In this document: piece after piece, positions 28,727 through 39,229 of the stretch
Layout: the number at the start of each line of letters is the position of its first letter
Numbering within the stretch: the first letter of the stretch is position 1
Assembly (NCBI GenBank): GCA_025462645.1
Contig: JAOAPB010000069.1
Location: 124,001-188,000 of the forward strand
DNA: 64,000 bases
DNA from: Edaphobacter sp.
Lineage (GTDB): Bacteria > Acidobacteriota > Terriglobia > Terriglobales > Acidobacteriaceae
Direction: 5' to 3'
Program-made: the position numbers and the translations under genes
The notes under the pieces: generated by a model
Seen by the model: only the letters and a program-made list of their open reading frames with translations
Database searches by the model: none
What the model was told of the DNA's origin: nothing

Positions 28727-31700
28727 TTAGAACGATAATCGCGCTCCGAATTGGAACTGGCGAGGGTCGGAGGCGGCAGTCTCCCGTCCGGCATTGGTGT
28801 ATAGAAGGTTCACGTCGAGGGTGTTGTTTTTATTGATTAGATTGAAGACGTCGGCGGTAACCTGGAGCGTCACCTCGCGCGGGAAGCTGAAGGCCTTGGC
28901 GATGCGCAGGTCGGTGAAGACGGTGTAGGGCTTGATGCCCGCGTTGCGGCCGAGCGTGCCGGTGAAGTATCCGCTGCCGGTACCGACTGCAGGAGCATCG
29001 ATGTAGCAAGGCAGATTGAACGCGCCGGTAGGGGAGTATTTGGATGCGACAGGAGAGTTTCCGCAGCTGGTCGGGCCGCTGTTTAGCGCGACGGCGTTTG
29101 GCCGGTCGGTGAGTGGATCGAAGTCGAAGTTGGTATCGGTGCCAGTGAGGACGTTGAAGGGACGACCGGAAGAGATCTCAAAGATGGGAGCGACGGTGAT
29201 GCCAGAGAAGACAGAGGGAACGAAGCCTGTGCCTCCAATATGTCCGGAGTTGTAGACGCCGCTCAGGACGAAGCGATGGCGCTGGTCGAAGGTGGAGGTG
29301 CTGCGCTCGGCATTGGGGTTGAAGTTGCTCTGGGGAGCGTCGGAGGTGGAGACGACATCGGTGGAGTCGTCGATGGCATGGGACCAGGTGTAGCTGACGA
29401 GGAACTCGTAGTTCGAGGAGAAGCGCTTCTTCAGGTTCACGCTTAGCCCGTTGTAGCTGGAGGTGCCACTGGTGAGGTTGGGTGACATGTCGCCGAAGGG
29501 AACGGGAAGCCCTACACCGAGGCCATCGATGGCCGCGACCTGGCTGGCGAGGGCAACGCACTGGCCTGCTCCCTGGCTGACGAGGAACTGGGCGAGCGAG
29601 GTATTCAGCCCGGATCGTCGGAAGAAGTTGAGCAGGGGCGGCGCAACGTAGGGGCCACTGGGCCCAAGGCCGCAGGGGATGGTCCCGCTGGCGGTGGCCA
29701 CGGTCAGTGGGTTCGATGTTGGTCCGGCAACAGCAGACTGCGGTGTTCCAGGCAGAACAGAGGCACTACCAGCCTTGACCGCGGCGACGGCGCTGCGCCA
29801 GTTGCCGACAAGCAGCGCAGGGTTGACCGGATTCACGTTGATGGGGCGGTTGAGATGGCGACCTCCGGTGGAGTTGTACGCGATGTTCAGCGAGAAGTTG
29901 TTGCCCAAGTCCTGCTCGATGCCAAAGGAGATCTGCTGGACATAAGGAGTGACGTAGTGGAGGTCGGCGGGAAGCCCCGACGGCAGGATCGCCAGCGGAA
30001 ACCCGGCAGCGAGGTAAGCCTGGTTTACGAAGATCGAGTTTGGATTATTGGGATCGAAGCGCTGCTCGCCTGCAAGATAGTTGAGGCTGGGGAGAGGCAG
30101 ACAGTTGGGATTCGAGAGCGAGCCTTGAAAGGTATTGGTGGCATTCAGATTCAGCGGGCTCACACTGCTGGCAGCGGTACAGGGCGAACCGCCTGCGAGG
30201 ATGATCAGTGGAACTCTGGTGGAGTTGAAGACGCTGGACTGCGATACGAGATTGCCGGGTGCCCGGTCATAGAAGAGGCCATAGTTGGCTCGGATAACGG
30301 TCTTGCCATCGCCGCGCGGATCGTAAGAGAGACCAATCCGCGGTGCGAAGTTGGTTGCCTGCAACCGGATACCCTGACGAACTCCATAGGCGCGCTCCGC
30401 GGCTTGCGTGTTGGCATTGAGAGCCCCCTGTGTCGGAAAGGCCTCGATGTCGTAGCGGATACCAGCGTTGAGTGTGACCTTGCTGGTCATGCGCCAGCTA
30501 TCCTGCAGGAAGGCGCCTAAAGTTTTGAGGTTGTACTTGAATGTCGTGATCCCGATGCCCTGGGCGAACGACTGCGGAATGCCGAGCCCGTAGGCCTGAA
30601 TCGGCGAGAAGCCAGGAAGCCCAGCCAGCGCGGGGGAGATACTGCTGGCCCCGAGTGCTGCGAAGGTGTAGTCACCGCCCCCATAGAGTTGACCTTGCTT
30701 CAGGTTGATCGGAATGTAGCGCAGATCGACGCCGGCCTTGAAGGTGTGACTGCCGTGCGTCACGGTGAAGTTGTCCTGTAGCTGCGACTGGTCTTCGATG
30801 CGGTCGACGACGGAGAAGGGGGTCTTGCCGAAGTAGGCAAAGCCTGGAATGTTGACGGCCACGCCGCTGCCGCCCGGAGAGTTCGAGTTGGCGAAGCGAA
30901 TGGGGTGCCGGGCAAACTGGATGCGCAGCTCGTTGACCTTGTTGCTGCCCATTAAGAGTGTGTGCTGGCCAACGATGGAGTAGTCATGGAATCTCTGCGT
31001 GGCGGTGCGAGAGAAGGAGTTTTCGCCAAGGTTTTGATTTGCCGCGCTCTCCTGAATACCAGTTACAAAACTTGGGCTGACGCTGGCACGAATGAAGAGC
31101 TGCTGGTTATTCGTCAGCTTGTGATCGAGACGCAGTGAGTAGATCTCCGTCTTCTCCGAGATTGGGAAGTTGCCGACCAGTTGGTTGAGCGGCGTGAACG
31201 AGGTCGGGGTAGCCTGGCCTGACGTGACGAATCTGCTTGCCCCAATAGTGGGTTGCAGAAAGCCCGGATTCTTTCCTGTGAGAGCAAGGGAAGAACTGGA
31301 GCCAACCAGCGCGACGTACTGTTGAATGCCCGGTGTAGCCGAAGGTACAGCGGCGAGAAAAGCCTTCTGCTCGGCTGTGCCCTGTATGGTGAGCACCCCG
31401 GCAGGAGCACCGTAGAATTTGCTGACGTCGATGCTCGTGAGGCCGAAGTTATTTGTGCCTATGACCGAGAAGCCCGTCTCCTGGCGGCGCGTGATCTCGG
31501 TCGAGAAGAAGTAGAACGTTTTGTCCGGAATAATCGCACCGCCGATGGTGAAACCTGCCTGCACCCGCGTATACGCAGGCTGGTAGACGGTCGAGAACGG
31601 ATTGGTGGCCTGGATGTAGCGATTTCGCAGGAAGCCGAAGGCGCTGGCGTGCGTTGCATTTGTGCCTGATTTGGTTACGATATTCACGACGCCGCCTGCT

Positions 31701-32416
31701 GCCCGTCCATATTCTGCGGCAAAGCCGTTGGTGATGATCTGGAACTCCTGCACCGCATCCTGTGAGACTGTAGCGCGAGTTCCGCCCGAGACATAGTCAC
31801 CGGCGTCAGAGCCATCTACATTGATAGAGTTCGACCGTGCGCGAACGCCGCCAAAGTTCAGCCCGGAGGTAGGGATGGCTCCAACCGACGGCGCCGCGTC
31901 ACGGGCGATCTGCGAGTTGGTCAGGGTGAAGTTGATGTAGTTGCGGCCATTGATGGGGAGATTGTTGATGCGCACCTGATCGACCGTGGTGGCCTGTGAA
32001 CTGCGCTGCGTCTCGATAATGTCGGCGCCGGAGGTGACAGTGACGGTCTCGCTGCCGCTGATGGAGAGCGTAAGCTGCAACCCTGCCTGTTCGCCGACGG
32101 TAAGAATGACGTTGGTGGCAGTCAGCTTAGCGAATCCAGGAGCGACTGCCGTAACCGTGTAGTTTCCCGGCGGCAGTAGCAGGATCTGGTAGCTGCCCTG
32201 GCCATCGCTGGTCGTTGTGCGGGAGATGCCCTTCGAGGCATCCGCAGCTGTCACGGTCGCATTTGGGAGGACTGCCCCCGTAGGATCGTGCACCGTGCCG
32301 TTGAGTTGCGCGGTGGAAATGTTCTGGGCCCCCATAGAGATGGTGAGGGCACACGCCAAGATCAACAGTGAGGCGATACAAGCGGGGGGAAGAAGCCGCG
32401 TTTTGCGAATAGGCAT
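28727..32416 (-). CDS. TonB-dependent receptor, Oar-like, with carboxypeptidase-regulatory-like domain
   Basis: TAQLNGTVHDPTGAVLPNATVTAADASKGISR; LPINGRNYINFTLT; barrel ending in QFQFGARLSF. Start at MPIRKTRLLPP inferred. Confidence 0.93.
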   Translation of the reverse strand: MPIRKTRLLPPACIASLLILACALTISMGAQNISTAQLNGTVHDPTGAVLPNATVTAADASKGISRTTTSDGQGSYQILLLPPGNYTVTAVAPGFAKLTATNVILTVGEQAGLQLTLSISGSETVTVTSGADIIETQRSSQATTVDQVRINNLPINGRNYINFTLTNSQIARDAAPSVGAIPTSGLNFGGVRARSNSINVDGSDAGDYVSGGTRATVSQDAVQEFQIITNGFAAEYGRAAGGVVNIVTKSGTNATHASAFGFLRNRYIQATNPFSTVYQPAYTRVQAGFTIGGAIIPDKTFYFFSTEITRRQETGFSVIGTNNFGLTSIDVSKFYGAPAGVLTIQGTAEQKAFLAAVPSATPGIQQYVALVGSSSSLALTGKNPGFLQPTIGASRFVTSGQATPTSFTPLNQLVGNFPISEKTEIYSLRLDHKLTNNQQLFIRASVSPSFVTGIQESAANQNLGENSFSRTATQRFHDYSIVGQHTLLMGSNKVNELRIQFARHPIRFANSNSPGGSGVAVNIPGFAYFGKTPFSVVDRIEDQSQLQDNFTVTHGSHTFKAGVDLRYIPINLKQGQLYGGGDYTFAALGASSISPALAGLPGFSPIQAYGLGIPQSFAQGIGITTFKYNLKTLGAFLQDSWRMTSKVTLNAGIRYDIEAFPTQGALNANTQAAERAYGVRQGIRLQATNFAPRIGLSYDPRGDGKTVIRANYGLFYDRAPGNLVSQSSVFNSTRVPLIILAGGSPCTAASSVSPLNLNATNTFQGSLSNPNCLPLPSLNYLAGEQRFDPNNPNSIFVNQAYLAAGFPLAILPSGLPADLHYVTPYVQQISFGIEQDLGNNFSLNIAYNSTGGRHLNRPINVNPVNPALLVGNWRSAVAAVKAGSASVLPGTPQSAVAGPTSNPLTVATASGTIPCGLGPSGPYVAPPLLNFFRRSGLNTSLAQFLVSQGAGQCVALASQVAAIDGLGVGLPVPFGDMSPNLTSGTSSYNGLSVNLKKRFSSNYEFLVSYTWSHAIDDSTDVVSTSDAPQSNFNPNAERSTSTFDQRHRFVLSGVYNSGHIGGTGFVPSVFSGITVAPIFEISSGRPFNVLTGTDTNFDFDPLTDRPNAVALNSGPTSCGNSPVASKYSPTGAFNLPCYIDAPAVGTGSGYFTGTLGRNAGIKPYTVFTDLRIAKAFSFPREVTLQVTADVFNLINKNNTLDVNLLYTNAGRETAASDPRQFQFGARLSF

Positions 32417-32507
32417 GGGGAGTTCTCCCTTGCCGACGAACGCCCCCGAGGTTGGCAGCAGCAGCGACGGCAATCTTAGCGACGCGATGTTCTACGTGAA
32501 TGGGTAT

Positions 32508-33296
32508 TCATTTTGCAAGAGGTTTTGCGAACGTCTCTGATGTAGCTTTACCGGCTGGATGTTTTGTACGGTTGCGGGTCGAGAGGTTGCTGCTGCCGGT
32601 GGGGCATTGTTCCTGTAGTGGGCAGACGGCGCACTTTGGATCGGCGAAGGTGCACAGGCGCTGGCCGTGGAGCTTGATGAGCATGTGGTGCTCATCCAAC
32701 ATCGGGGCCGACCACGTAGGCGGGGCCATCTCCATCAAACGTGCCTCCGTCTCACGGGCGTCCGCGCTCTTCGCCACGAATCCCAGGCGCTGGGTCACGC
32801 GCAGGTGGTGGCTGTCGACACAGATGGCACGCCGTCGCAGGGTGCTGAAGTTGACGACCGCAGCGCTGGTCTTGGGTCCGACGCCCTCAAAGTGCTCGAG
32901 CCATGCGCGTATCTTCTCGGTTTGATAGCGCCTTAGAAAGTCCAGGGAGAGGCTTCCATAGCGCTCCGTAATCTGCTGCAGCGCCGTCTTGAGCTGGATA
33001 GCCTTGCGCTCGGCAAAGGTAATAGCCTGGAGAGCATCTTCAATCTCCGCAATGGGCGCGTCACGTAGCGTCTCCCACCTCTGAAACCGTGACTGTAGAT
33101 GTCGCAGAACCTGGTGTGTCGTCTCCGTCTTGGTACGCGAGGAGAGCAGGGAGTAGATGAACTGCGTAAGCGGATCCCACACCTCTCGCTCCGGCGGCCT
33201 ACCGTAGTGAACAAGCAAGCGCTGGTGAAGCTCCTCGAGCCGGACATCTGGAAAAAGCGGGGCCGCCTGCATTGTGTAAATTTTATTTGATTTCAC
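32508..33296 (-). CDS. nth: Endonuclease III-like HhH-GPD DNA glycosylase with 4Fe-4S cluster
   Basis: FIYSLLSSRTKTETTHQVLRHL; HFEGVGPKTSAAVVNF (HhH, catalytic Lys retained); VDSHHLRVTQRLG (catalytic Asp retained); CTFADPKCAVCPLQEQCP cluster. Confidence 0.88.
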   Translation of the reverse strand: MKSNKIYTMQAAPLFPDVRLEELHQRLLVHYGRPPEREVWDPLTQFIYSLLSSRTKTETTHQVLRHLQSRFQRWETLRDAPIAEIEDALQAITFAERKAIQLKTALQQITERYGSLSLDFLRRYQTEKIRAWLEHFEGVGPKTSAAVVNFSTLRRRAICVDSHHLRVTQRLGFVAKSADARETEARLMEMAPPTWSAPMLDEHHMLIKLHGQRLCTFADPKCAVCPLQEQCPTGSSNLSTRNRTKHPAGKATSETFAKPLAK

Positions 33297-33336
33297 AGAT
33301 ATCTATGTGGCGCGCTATTCAATCGAACGGCCTCAC

Positions 33337-34263
33337 CTAGTTACGGGTAACGCCTGACTCTAACCCGGCCGGTGTCCGAAGTCCCCAGGCCATGCGTGGC
33401 GTGTTGTGCGCCAATCCAATGCGGCCGTCCGGCGACAACAGGATGATGCCACCGTGACCGCCCAGCCGTGCAAACAAGTAGTCGATGGCAGCCTGCGCGG
33501 ACTCCTGCGGACTGGCTCCGGCAGCAACGCGGTCGACGGCCCATTTGCCGAGCACAAGCTTCATGATGGGCTCTCCCCAACCGGTAAGCGAGACGGCAGC
33601 GGAGAGATTATCCGCATAGCAGCCGCAGCCTATCAGCGAAGAGTCGCCCACGCGGCCGGGAGCCTTGTTCAGGGTTCCGCCCGTACTGGTGCCAGCAGCG
33701 ATATTGCCGTGAGTGTCCAGAGCCACCGCTCCCACAGTATCGTGAGAGGCTGAATCCAACGGGCCGGAGAAGGTCGTGTCGCTGTGCCCGGCCAGTTCAG
33801 CGGCCTGGGCCTTGTAGAGCCGCTCCTGTTCGCGTGGGATCACGAGATCCATATTGTCGCAGAGCGCCATGCCGTGCTGGCGTGCGAATCTCTCCGCTCC
33901 CGTGCCGACGAAGTAGACATGGGGGCTGTGGTCGAGGACGAGGCGCGCGGCATGGATGGGGTTCCGTAGCCGTTCGACACAGGCCACACCGCCTGTACGG
34001 AGATTCTCTCCATTCATGAGAAGGGCGTCCATCTGCACACGGCCATCCTGCGTAAGGAAGGAGCCTCGCCCCGCGTCGAAGGTCTCGTCGTCCTCCATCA
34101 CCGCGACGGCGGCTTCAACAGCATCGACGGCGCTCGCGCCTCGTTCAAGCAGGGCATAGCCTGCGGCCAGAGCATTGGCGATGCCTGCTTCGTGGGCGGC
34201 GATAGCTTCGTCGGGCATCGCCCAGGCACCGCCGTGGATGAGGAGAACGGGTTGCGTCTTCAT
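33337..34263 (-). CDS. Isoaspartyl peptidase / L-asparaginase (Ntn hydrolase, type 2)
   Basis: LLIHGGAWAMPDEAIAAHEAGIANALAAGY; HDTVGAVALDTHGNIAAGTSTGGTLNKAPGRVGDSSLIGCGCYAD. Confidence 0.95.
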   Translation of the reverse strand: MKTQPVLLIHGGAWAMPDEAIAAHEAGIANALAAGYALLERGASAVDAVEAAVAVMEDDETFDAGRGSFLTQDGRVQMDALLMNGENLRTGGVACVERLRNPIHAARLVLDHSPHVYFVGTGAERFARQHGMALCDNMDLVIPREQERLYKAQAAELAGHSDTTFSGPLDSASHDTVGAVALDTHGNIAAGTSTGGTLNKAPGRVGDSSLIGCGCYADNLSAAVSLTGWGEPIMKLVLGKWAVDRVAAGASPQESAQAAIDYLFARLGGHGGIILLSPDGRIGLAHNTPRMAWGLRTPAGLESGVTRN

Positions 34264-34293
34264 TGCATCCTAAGTTTACGGGAGTGGCAGCCA

Positions 34294-34506
34294 ATGCCAT
34301 CGAGCGTAATCGCCGCCATGAACTACAACGCCGAATCGCTAGTGCTGACCATCGTCTATCGAGGTAAGCGAGGCGTCTATCACTACTTCGATGTTCCACC
34401 GGAGGAGTACACGGCATTCCGCTCGGCTCCCTCCAAAGGGGCCTATTTGAACGAGGTATTTAAAGCCAAAGAATATCGCTATGAGCGTGTCCGCGATAGT
34501 CCTTGA
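34294..34506 (+). CDS. KTSC domain protein
   Basis: MPSSVIAAMNYNAESLVLTIVYRGKRGVYHYFDVPPEEYTAFRSAPSKGAYLNEVFKAKEYRYERV. Confidence 0.85.
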   Translation: MPSSVIAAMNYNAESLVLTIVYRGKRGVYHYFDVPPEEYTAFRSAPSKGAYLNEVFKAKEYRYERVRDSP

Positions 34507-34555
34507 ATCTGCATCACATCATCCAGTTCATCAATAAGAAGATCCGGAGAAGGTT

Positions 34556-36292
34556 ATGGCAAAGACGATCGCGGAGATGATGGTTGAGAGCCTGAAACAG
34601 GCAGGCGTCAAACGGGTCTATGGCTTGCCTGGCGACTCAGTCAACGGTTTTACCGATGCACTGCGCAAGGATGGCACAGTGGCATGGGCACACGTCAGAA
34701 ATGAGGAGGTCGCGGCCTTCGCTGCAGGAGCCGAGGCACATTTGACCGGATCGCTTGCCGTCTGCGCCGCCAGCTGCGGGCCCGGCAACCTGCACCTCAT
34801 CAACGGCCTCTTCGACTGCCATCGCAGCCGCGTCCCCGTGCTTGCCATCGCCGCACACATCCCCAGCCAGGAGATCGGAACGAACTACTTTCAGGAGACG
34901 CATCCGCAGAATCTCTTCAAGGAGTGCAGCGATTACTGCGAGATGGTCGGCGTGCCAGAACAGATGCCGCGCGTGCTGGAGATCGCCATGCGGACCGCGA
35001 TCAACCTGTCCGGTGTCGCGGTCATCGTCATCCCGGGCGATGTATTTACCAAGGACGTTCCCAACGGGAGCTCCGCGCTGCCCATCAGGATGGCTAAGCC
35101 AATCGTGCGGCCGAACGACGAGGAGTTGCGCGAGGCCGCCGAGATTCTGAACGCGGGCAAAAAGGTGACGATCCTGGGCGGGGCCGGATGCAAGGGCGCT
35201 CACTCCGAGCTGATGGCCATCGCAGAGGCGCTGAAGTCTCCCATCGTCCACGCCATGCGCGGCAAGGAGTACATCGAGTACGACAATCCGTTCGATGTCG
35301 GTATGACGGGCCTGATCGGATTCAGCTCCGGCTATCATGCCATCGAAGACTGCGATGTCCTGCTTATGCTGGGGACAGACTTCCCCTATCCGCAGTTCTT
35401 TCCGACGAAGGCCAAGATCATCCAGATCGACATCCGTGGCCACCAGATCGGCAGACGCACCAGGGTAGACCTGGGCCTCGTCGGCTCAATCAAAGACACG
35501 TTGCCAACGTTGCTCCCGCTGCTCAAAAAGAAGACAGAGCGTAACCATTTAGACGAAAAGATCAAGGACTACAAGAAGGTCCGCGAAGGTCTGGAAGAGC
35601 TCGCCGGCGCAGACAACAACCAGACTCCCATCCATCCGCAATATGTCGCCAGGCTGATCGACCAGCTGGCCAGCGATGACGCGATCTTCACTTGTGACGT
35701 TGGAACGCCGACCGTCTGGGCTGCGCGTTATCTGACGATGAATGGCACGCGTCGCCTTCTGGGTTCGTTCTCCCACGGATCGATGGCTGGTGCCGTCCCT
35801 CAGGCCATTGGCGCGCAGTCCGTATTTCCTGATCGGCAGGTGATCACGCTCTCCGGTGATGGCGGCCTGGCCATGATGCTGGGCGATCTGCTGACGTTGC
35901 GACAGCTGAAGCTTCCGGTCAAGATGGTCGTCTTCAACAATCGGTCGCTGGCATTCGTCGAACTGGAGATGAAGGCTGCGGGAATCGTGAACTACGGAAC
36001 CGAGCTGGACAATCCCAGCTTCGCTGACCTGGCCAAAGCCCTGGGGATGCATGCCGTTCGCGTAGAGTATCCCAATGATCTGGAGTCCGCGCTGCAAACC
36101 GCCTTCGCGACCTCTGGTCCAGCACTCGTAGAAGTCATGGTCAATCGGCAGGAGCTGTCCATGCCGCCAACGATTACTTTCGAGCAGGCGAAGGGCTTCT
36201 CGCTATGGATGGCGAAGAATGTCCTGAGTGGGCGTGGAGACGAGATCGTCGATCTCGCGAAGACAAACGTGATTCAGAGAATTTTTTCCTAG
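34556..36292 (+). CDS. poxB: ThDP-dependent pyruvate dehydrogenase (quinone) / pyruvate oxidase
   Basis: GVKRVYGLPGDSVNGFTDALR, ASCGPGNLHLINGLFDCHRSRVPVLAIAAHIPSQEIGTNYFQETHPQNLF, SGDGGLAMMLGDLLTLRQLKLPVKMVVFNNRSLAFVELE. Confidence 0.94.
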   Translation: MAKTIAEMMVESLKQAGVKRVYGLPGDSVNGFTDALRKDGTVAWAHVRNEEVAAFAAGAEAHLTGSLAVCAASCGPGNLHLINGLFDCHRSRVPVLAIAAHIPSQEIGTNYFQETHPQNLFKECSDYCEMVGVPEQMPRVLEIAMRTAINLSGVAVIVIPGDVFTKDVPNGSSALPIRMAKPIVRPNDEELREAAEILNAGKKVTILGGAGCKGAHSELMAIAEALKSPIVHAMRGKEYIEYDNPFDVGMTGLIGFSSGYHAIEDCDVLLMLGTDFPYPQFFPTKAKIIQIDIRGHQIGRRTRVDLGLVGSIKDTLPTLLPLLKKKTERNHLDEKIKDYKKVREGLEELAGADNNQTPIHPQYVARLIDQLASDDAIFTCDVGTPTVWAARYLTMNGTRRLLGSFSHGSMAGAVPQAIGAQSVFPDRQVITLSGDGGLAMMLGDLLTLRQLKLPVKMVVFNNRSLAFVELEMKAAGIVNYGTELDNPSFADLAKALGMHAVRVEYPNDLESALQTAFATSGPALVEVMVNRQELSMPPTITFEQAKGFSLWMAKNVLSGRGDEIVDLAKTNVIQRIFS

Positions 36293-36344
36293 ACCCACCC
36301 GAGTATGGTGGACGCCTGACTTGCTTCGGTATCCGGTCAGCGGC

Positions 36345-37514
36345 TCAGCGCTTCCCTTGCAGATGCCACTGCAGGTTCTCGTCCGAGAGCACCTGCAAGA
36401 GCATATTCTCCGGAGGTAGAAAACATTTTGCCAGTATGGGTATTACCGCAGCAAATGGTGAACGGCGCATCACGATAAGATCGGTGGATCTTTCGGGAAT
36501 GAAGGAGTGATTCATCGAGTGCGTGGTTCCACCCTCGAAGTAAAGTCGTGTGGTGCCTTGCAATATCTCATGCTCGATCAGATAGGCGCGCATGACTGTG
36601 CTGAGAGAATGCTCGGGCAGATCACTGCGATTCATCTGCCAGTGAACCTCCATCCTCGCGTGATGTCTCCGTCCTGCGACCAGGCTAAGCCACCGCCCGT
36701 CCTTATCCCGGATACCCATGAAGAGCGGCGTCTCCAGATCTTTAAGAGAGTCATACCTCCAGCCCGCGACGTCATCGGTCACGGCGTACGCACACCCACG
36801 GCTCAAGGCGAGAAACTCTGTTCGACCCATCTCTACCACCGGGAAGAAACTACACCCCAATTGTGCCTCGGCACGGCGGCGGTAATAGCGCAAATGGTTC
36901 CTGGTGCGCTGACCCATCTTTGCCAGCGTTGCGTCGAAGGTGCCCTCGAGCGGCAGATAACCCACGATCTCTCGCTCCCGAGTGGCCCATCGCGAGACGG
37001 ACGTCGCACTTTGAAGCACGCTTGCGATCGATGGATCGATTGTGGAGGCATCGTGCCGGAAGGAGATGAGAACGCTCCGCGCACCGAGATCCAGGAGCTT
37101 TCGACTGGCAATCATGGCCACCGCCGATCGCAACGATGCCGGGGCAACCAATGTCCTGCGACCAGTAGTGTCATCGGTGGCGAAGATTCCGATACCGTAT
37201 CCGGCCGCCTTGTGTTCGTACAGGAGCAAGGCCGCCACTAATCCGTCGGTAGACAGATTCTCCGCAGACTTTGTCGACGACTCAGAACTCCTGGAGATGA
37301 GAATCAGGTAAGGTATTTTTTTGAGCGCACCAAGCTTGGAAAGAAAATACGCCAGATCGTCCATCGCGCCGATCTGGCCGCAACGGGCGCTCAACTCGAC
37401 GAGAACCTGTTGCATCTGGAGAATAGGTTCCCGGCCTCGTACGATACGAATGCCGTGCCCTGGCATGTCAGGTCGAGACTCGGTGAATGGTCTATCCAAG
37501 ACAGTCGCAGACAT
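36345..37514 (-). CDS. GNAT-superfamily BioF2-like acetyltransferase
   Basis: MGQRTRNHLRYYRRRAEAQLG; LSLVAGRRHHARMEVHWQMN; YLIEHEILQGTTRLYFEGGTTHSMNHSF. Confidence 0.7.
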   Translation of the reverse strand: MSATVLDRPFTESRPDMPGHGIRIVRGREPILQMQQVLVELSARCGQIGAMDDLAYFLSKLGALKKIPYLILISRSSESSTKSAENLSTDGLVAALLLYEHKAAGYGIGIFATDDTTGRRTLVAPASLRSAVAMIASRKLLDLGARSVLISFRHDASTIDPSIASVLQSATSVSRWATREREIVGYLPLEGTFDATLAKMGQRTRNHLRYYRRRAEAQLGCSFFPVVEMGRTEFLALSRGCAYAVTDDVAGWRYDSLKDLETPLFMGIRDKDGRWLSLVAGRRHHARMEVHWQMNRSDLPEHSLSTVMRAYLIEHEILQGTTRLYFEGGTTHSMNHSFIPERSTDLIVMRRSPFAAVIPILAKCFLPPENMLLQVLSDENLQWHLQGKR

Positions 37515-37683
37515 CGAAACCTACCATAGAACTTTAGTTGCCGAATTCCAGGTAAAAGTCATCCGCCGTATCAGAAGAAATTTTCCCAATCAAAATAACT
37601 CCTGCGCCGCGATTATGCAATTAGCGGAAACCAGAGCTACCAATATAGCTTGGCCTGTTCTACCATACCGACCTCGATCTGAT

Positions 37684-38322
37684 CTATAGCGAGCTGGAAA
37701 CTTGGAGCTTCCGCCGCTCCGTTTCAAGGTAGGTATAACGGATGCGGTGGATGACAGTAATTGTCGAGAACAGCGCGAGCACCCACAGAGCGGCAGCCAT
37801 CACACCCCAGCGATTGAACAACGCACCGAGAATCACACAAACGATCCGCTCGGGACGCTCCATGAAACCCACTTTGCACGTGCCGATCAGAGCTTCGGCT
37901 CGCGCACGCGTGTAGCTTACCATCAGGCACGCCGTCATCACGAAGGCTACGAGCCCGACATAGAACAGACGGTTTCCACGCGCATAGTAGACCAGCAGAC
38001 CAAAGAAGATCGCTACATCCGAGTAGCGGTCCATCACGGAATCAAAGAACGCTCCGAACACTGAGACCTGGCCCGTCTGCCGTGCAACGCGACCGTCCAC
38101 CATGTCAAAGATGCCAGCACCGATAATAATCAGCCCGGCATAGAGGAACATGCGGTTGGCATTGCTGCCTCGGGCGAAGCCGAAGAACAGGGCCGCAATG
38201 ATGTTAATGACCAGGCCAATGAAGGTAAGCGCGTTCGGCGAAATACGGGTTAGTGCAAGACCGTTGACGATCTTCTGCAGGAGCCAACCGCTGCCTTTGC
38301 CGAATGCGCTTGTCCAGGTCAA
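37684..38322 (-). CDS. CDP-alcohol phosphatidyltransferase
   Basis: Signature DMVDGRVARQTGQVSVFGAFFDSVMDRYSD (DG(x)2AR(x)8G(x)3D(x)3D). Confidence 0.93.
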   Translation of the reverse strand: MTWTSAFGKGSGWLLQKIVNGLALTRISPNALTFIGLVINIIAALFFGFARGSNANRMFLYAGLIIIGAGIFDMVDGRVARQTGQVSVFGAFFDSVMDRYSDVAIFFGLLVYYARGNRLFYVGLVAFVMTACLMVSYTRARAEALIGTCKVGFMERPERIVCVILGALFNRWGVMAAALWVLALFSTITVIHRIRYTYLETERRKLQVSSSL

Positions 38323-38396
38323 ACCCTTACCTCAGGGGCCTACTTGCCCCGCTCTGCCGCCCCTTTGGATCACACGGTTGCAGCCGCGCCTTGGAC

Positions 38397-38870
38397 CTAT
38401 TCAGCGCCGTCGTGAATAGTAACTAACTTCAGCACTTCAAGATCGCGCTTGCCATTGGGTGTGACAACGGTGGCCGTGTCCCCGACTTTTTTGCCCAGCA
38501 GCGCGCGGCCAATCGGTGAGGTCGTTGAGATCAGTCCTTGGGCTACGTCCGACTCTTCGCTCGTCACCAGCTTGTACTTGATCTCCTCGTCCTTGCTTGA
38601 GTCGAAGACCGTGACCGTGGCGCCAAAGCCCACTTTATCGTGCGGGATATTGACCAGATTGACCATGGCCAACTCTCCCATGCGCTTCTTCAACTGCCCA
38701 AGCCTCGCATTTACAAAGACTTGACGCTGTTTCGCCATATGGTATTCGGCGTTTTCGCTAAGGTCGCCCAGTGCGACGGCCTTCTTGATCTCCGCAGGAA
38801 GCTCGGTCGTCAGTTCGTGTTCGAGCAGCTTAATCTCTTCTTCGAGCCTTTTCTTTACTTGTTCTGGCAT
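38397..38870 (-). CDS. greA: Transcription elongation factor GreA
   Basis: MPEQVKKRLEEEIKLLEHELTTELPAEIKKAVALGDLSENAEYHMAKQRQ; STTSPIGRALLGKKVGD. Start at MPEQ inferred. Confidence 0.96.
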   Translation of the reverse strand: MPEQVKKRLEEEIKLLEHELTTELPAEIKKAVALGDLSENAEYHMAKQRQVFVNARLGQLKKRMGELAMVNLVNIPHDKVGFGATVTVFDSSKDEEIKYKLVTSEESDVAQGLISTTSPIGRALLGKKVGDTATVVTPNGKRDLEVLKLVTIHDGAE

Positions 38871-39229
38871 GGGGCCTTCCGGATGATACTGGCATGCTCG
38901 CAAGACTTTCGTGCGGCAGCACGTTGAAGTGAAAACATGATTATACGATGCAGAGGTGCCAAAGGCGTGTTGGCAGCCCCTTCCGCTGCGATCTCTATTT
39001 GCCTGGAATGCGCTCAAGACGAGGGCATAGCTTGCCCAAGCCTCATAAACGACTGCAAGATAAGGTCTCCGCCGCCCTGGTCGATTGTGCCGACACTACG
39101 GTCTCCGACATCCAATTCTAGAATGCGCGGACCAGACCCTCGGTGCGATCCTGGCACCCACCCTGGTTCTCGCGAGAGGATCGGCTCTGCCTGCATAGTT
39201 CGAGTGTATTGTGTGCACCGTAAAATGGT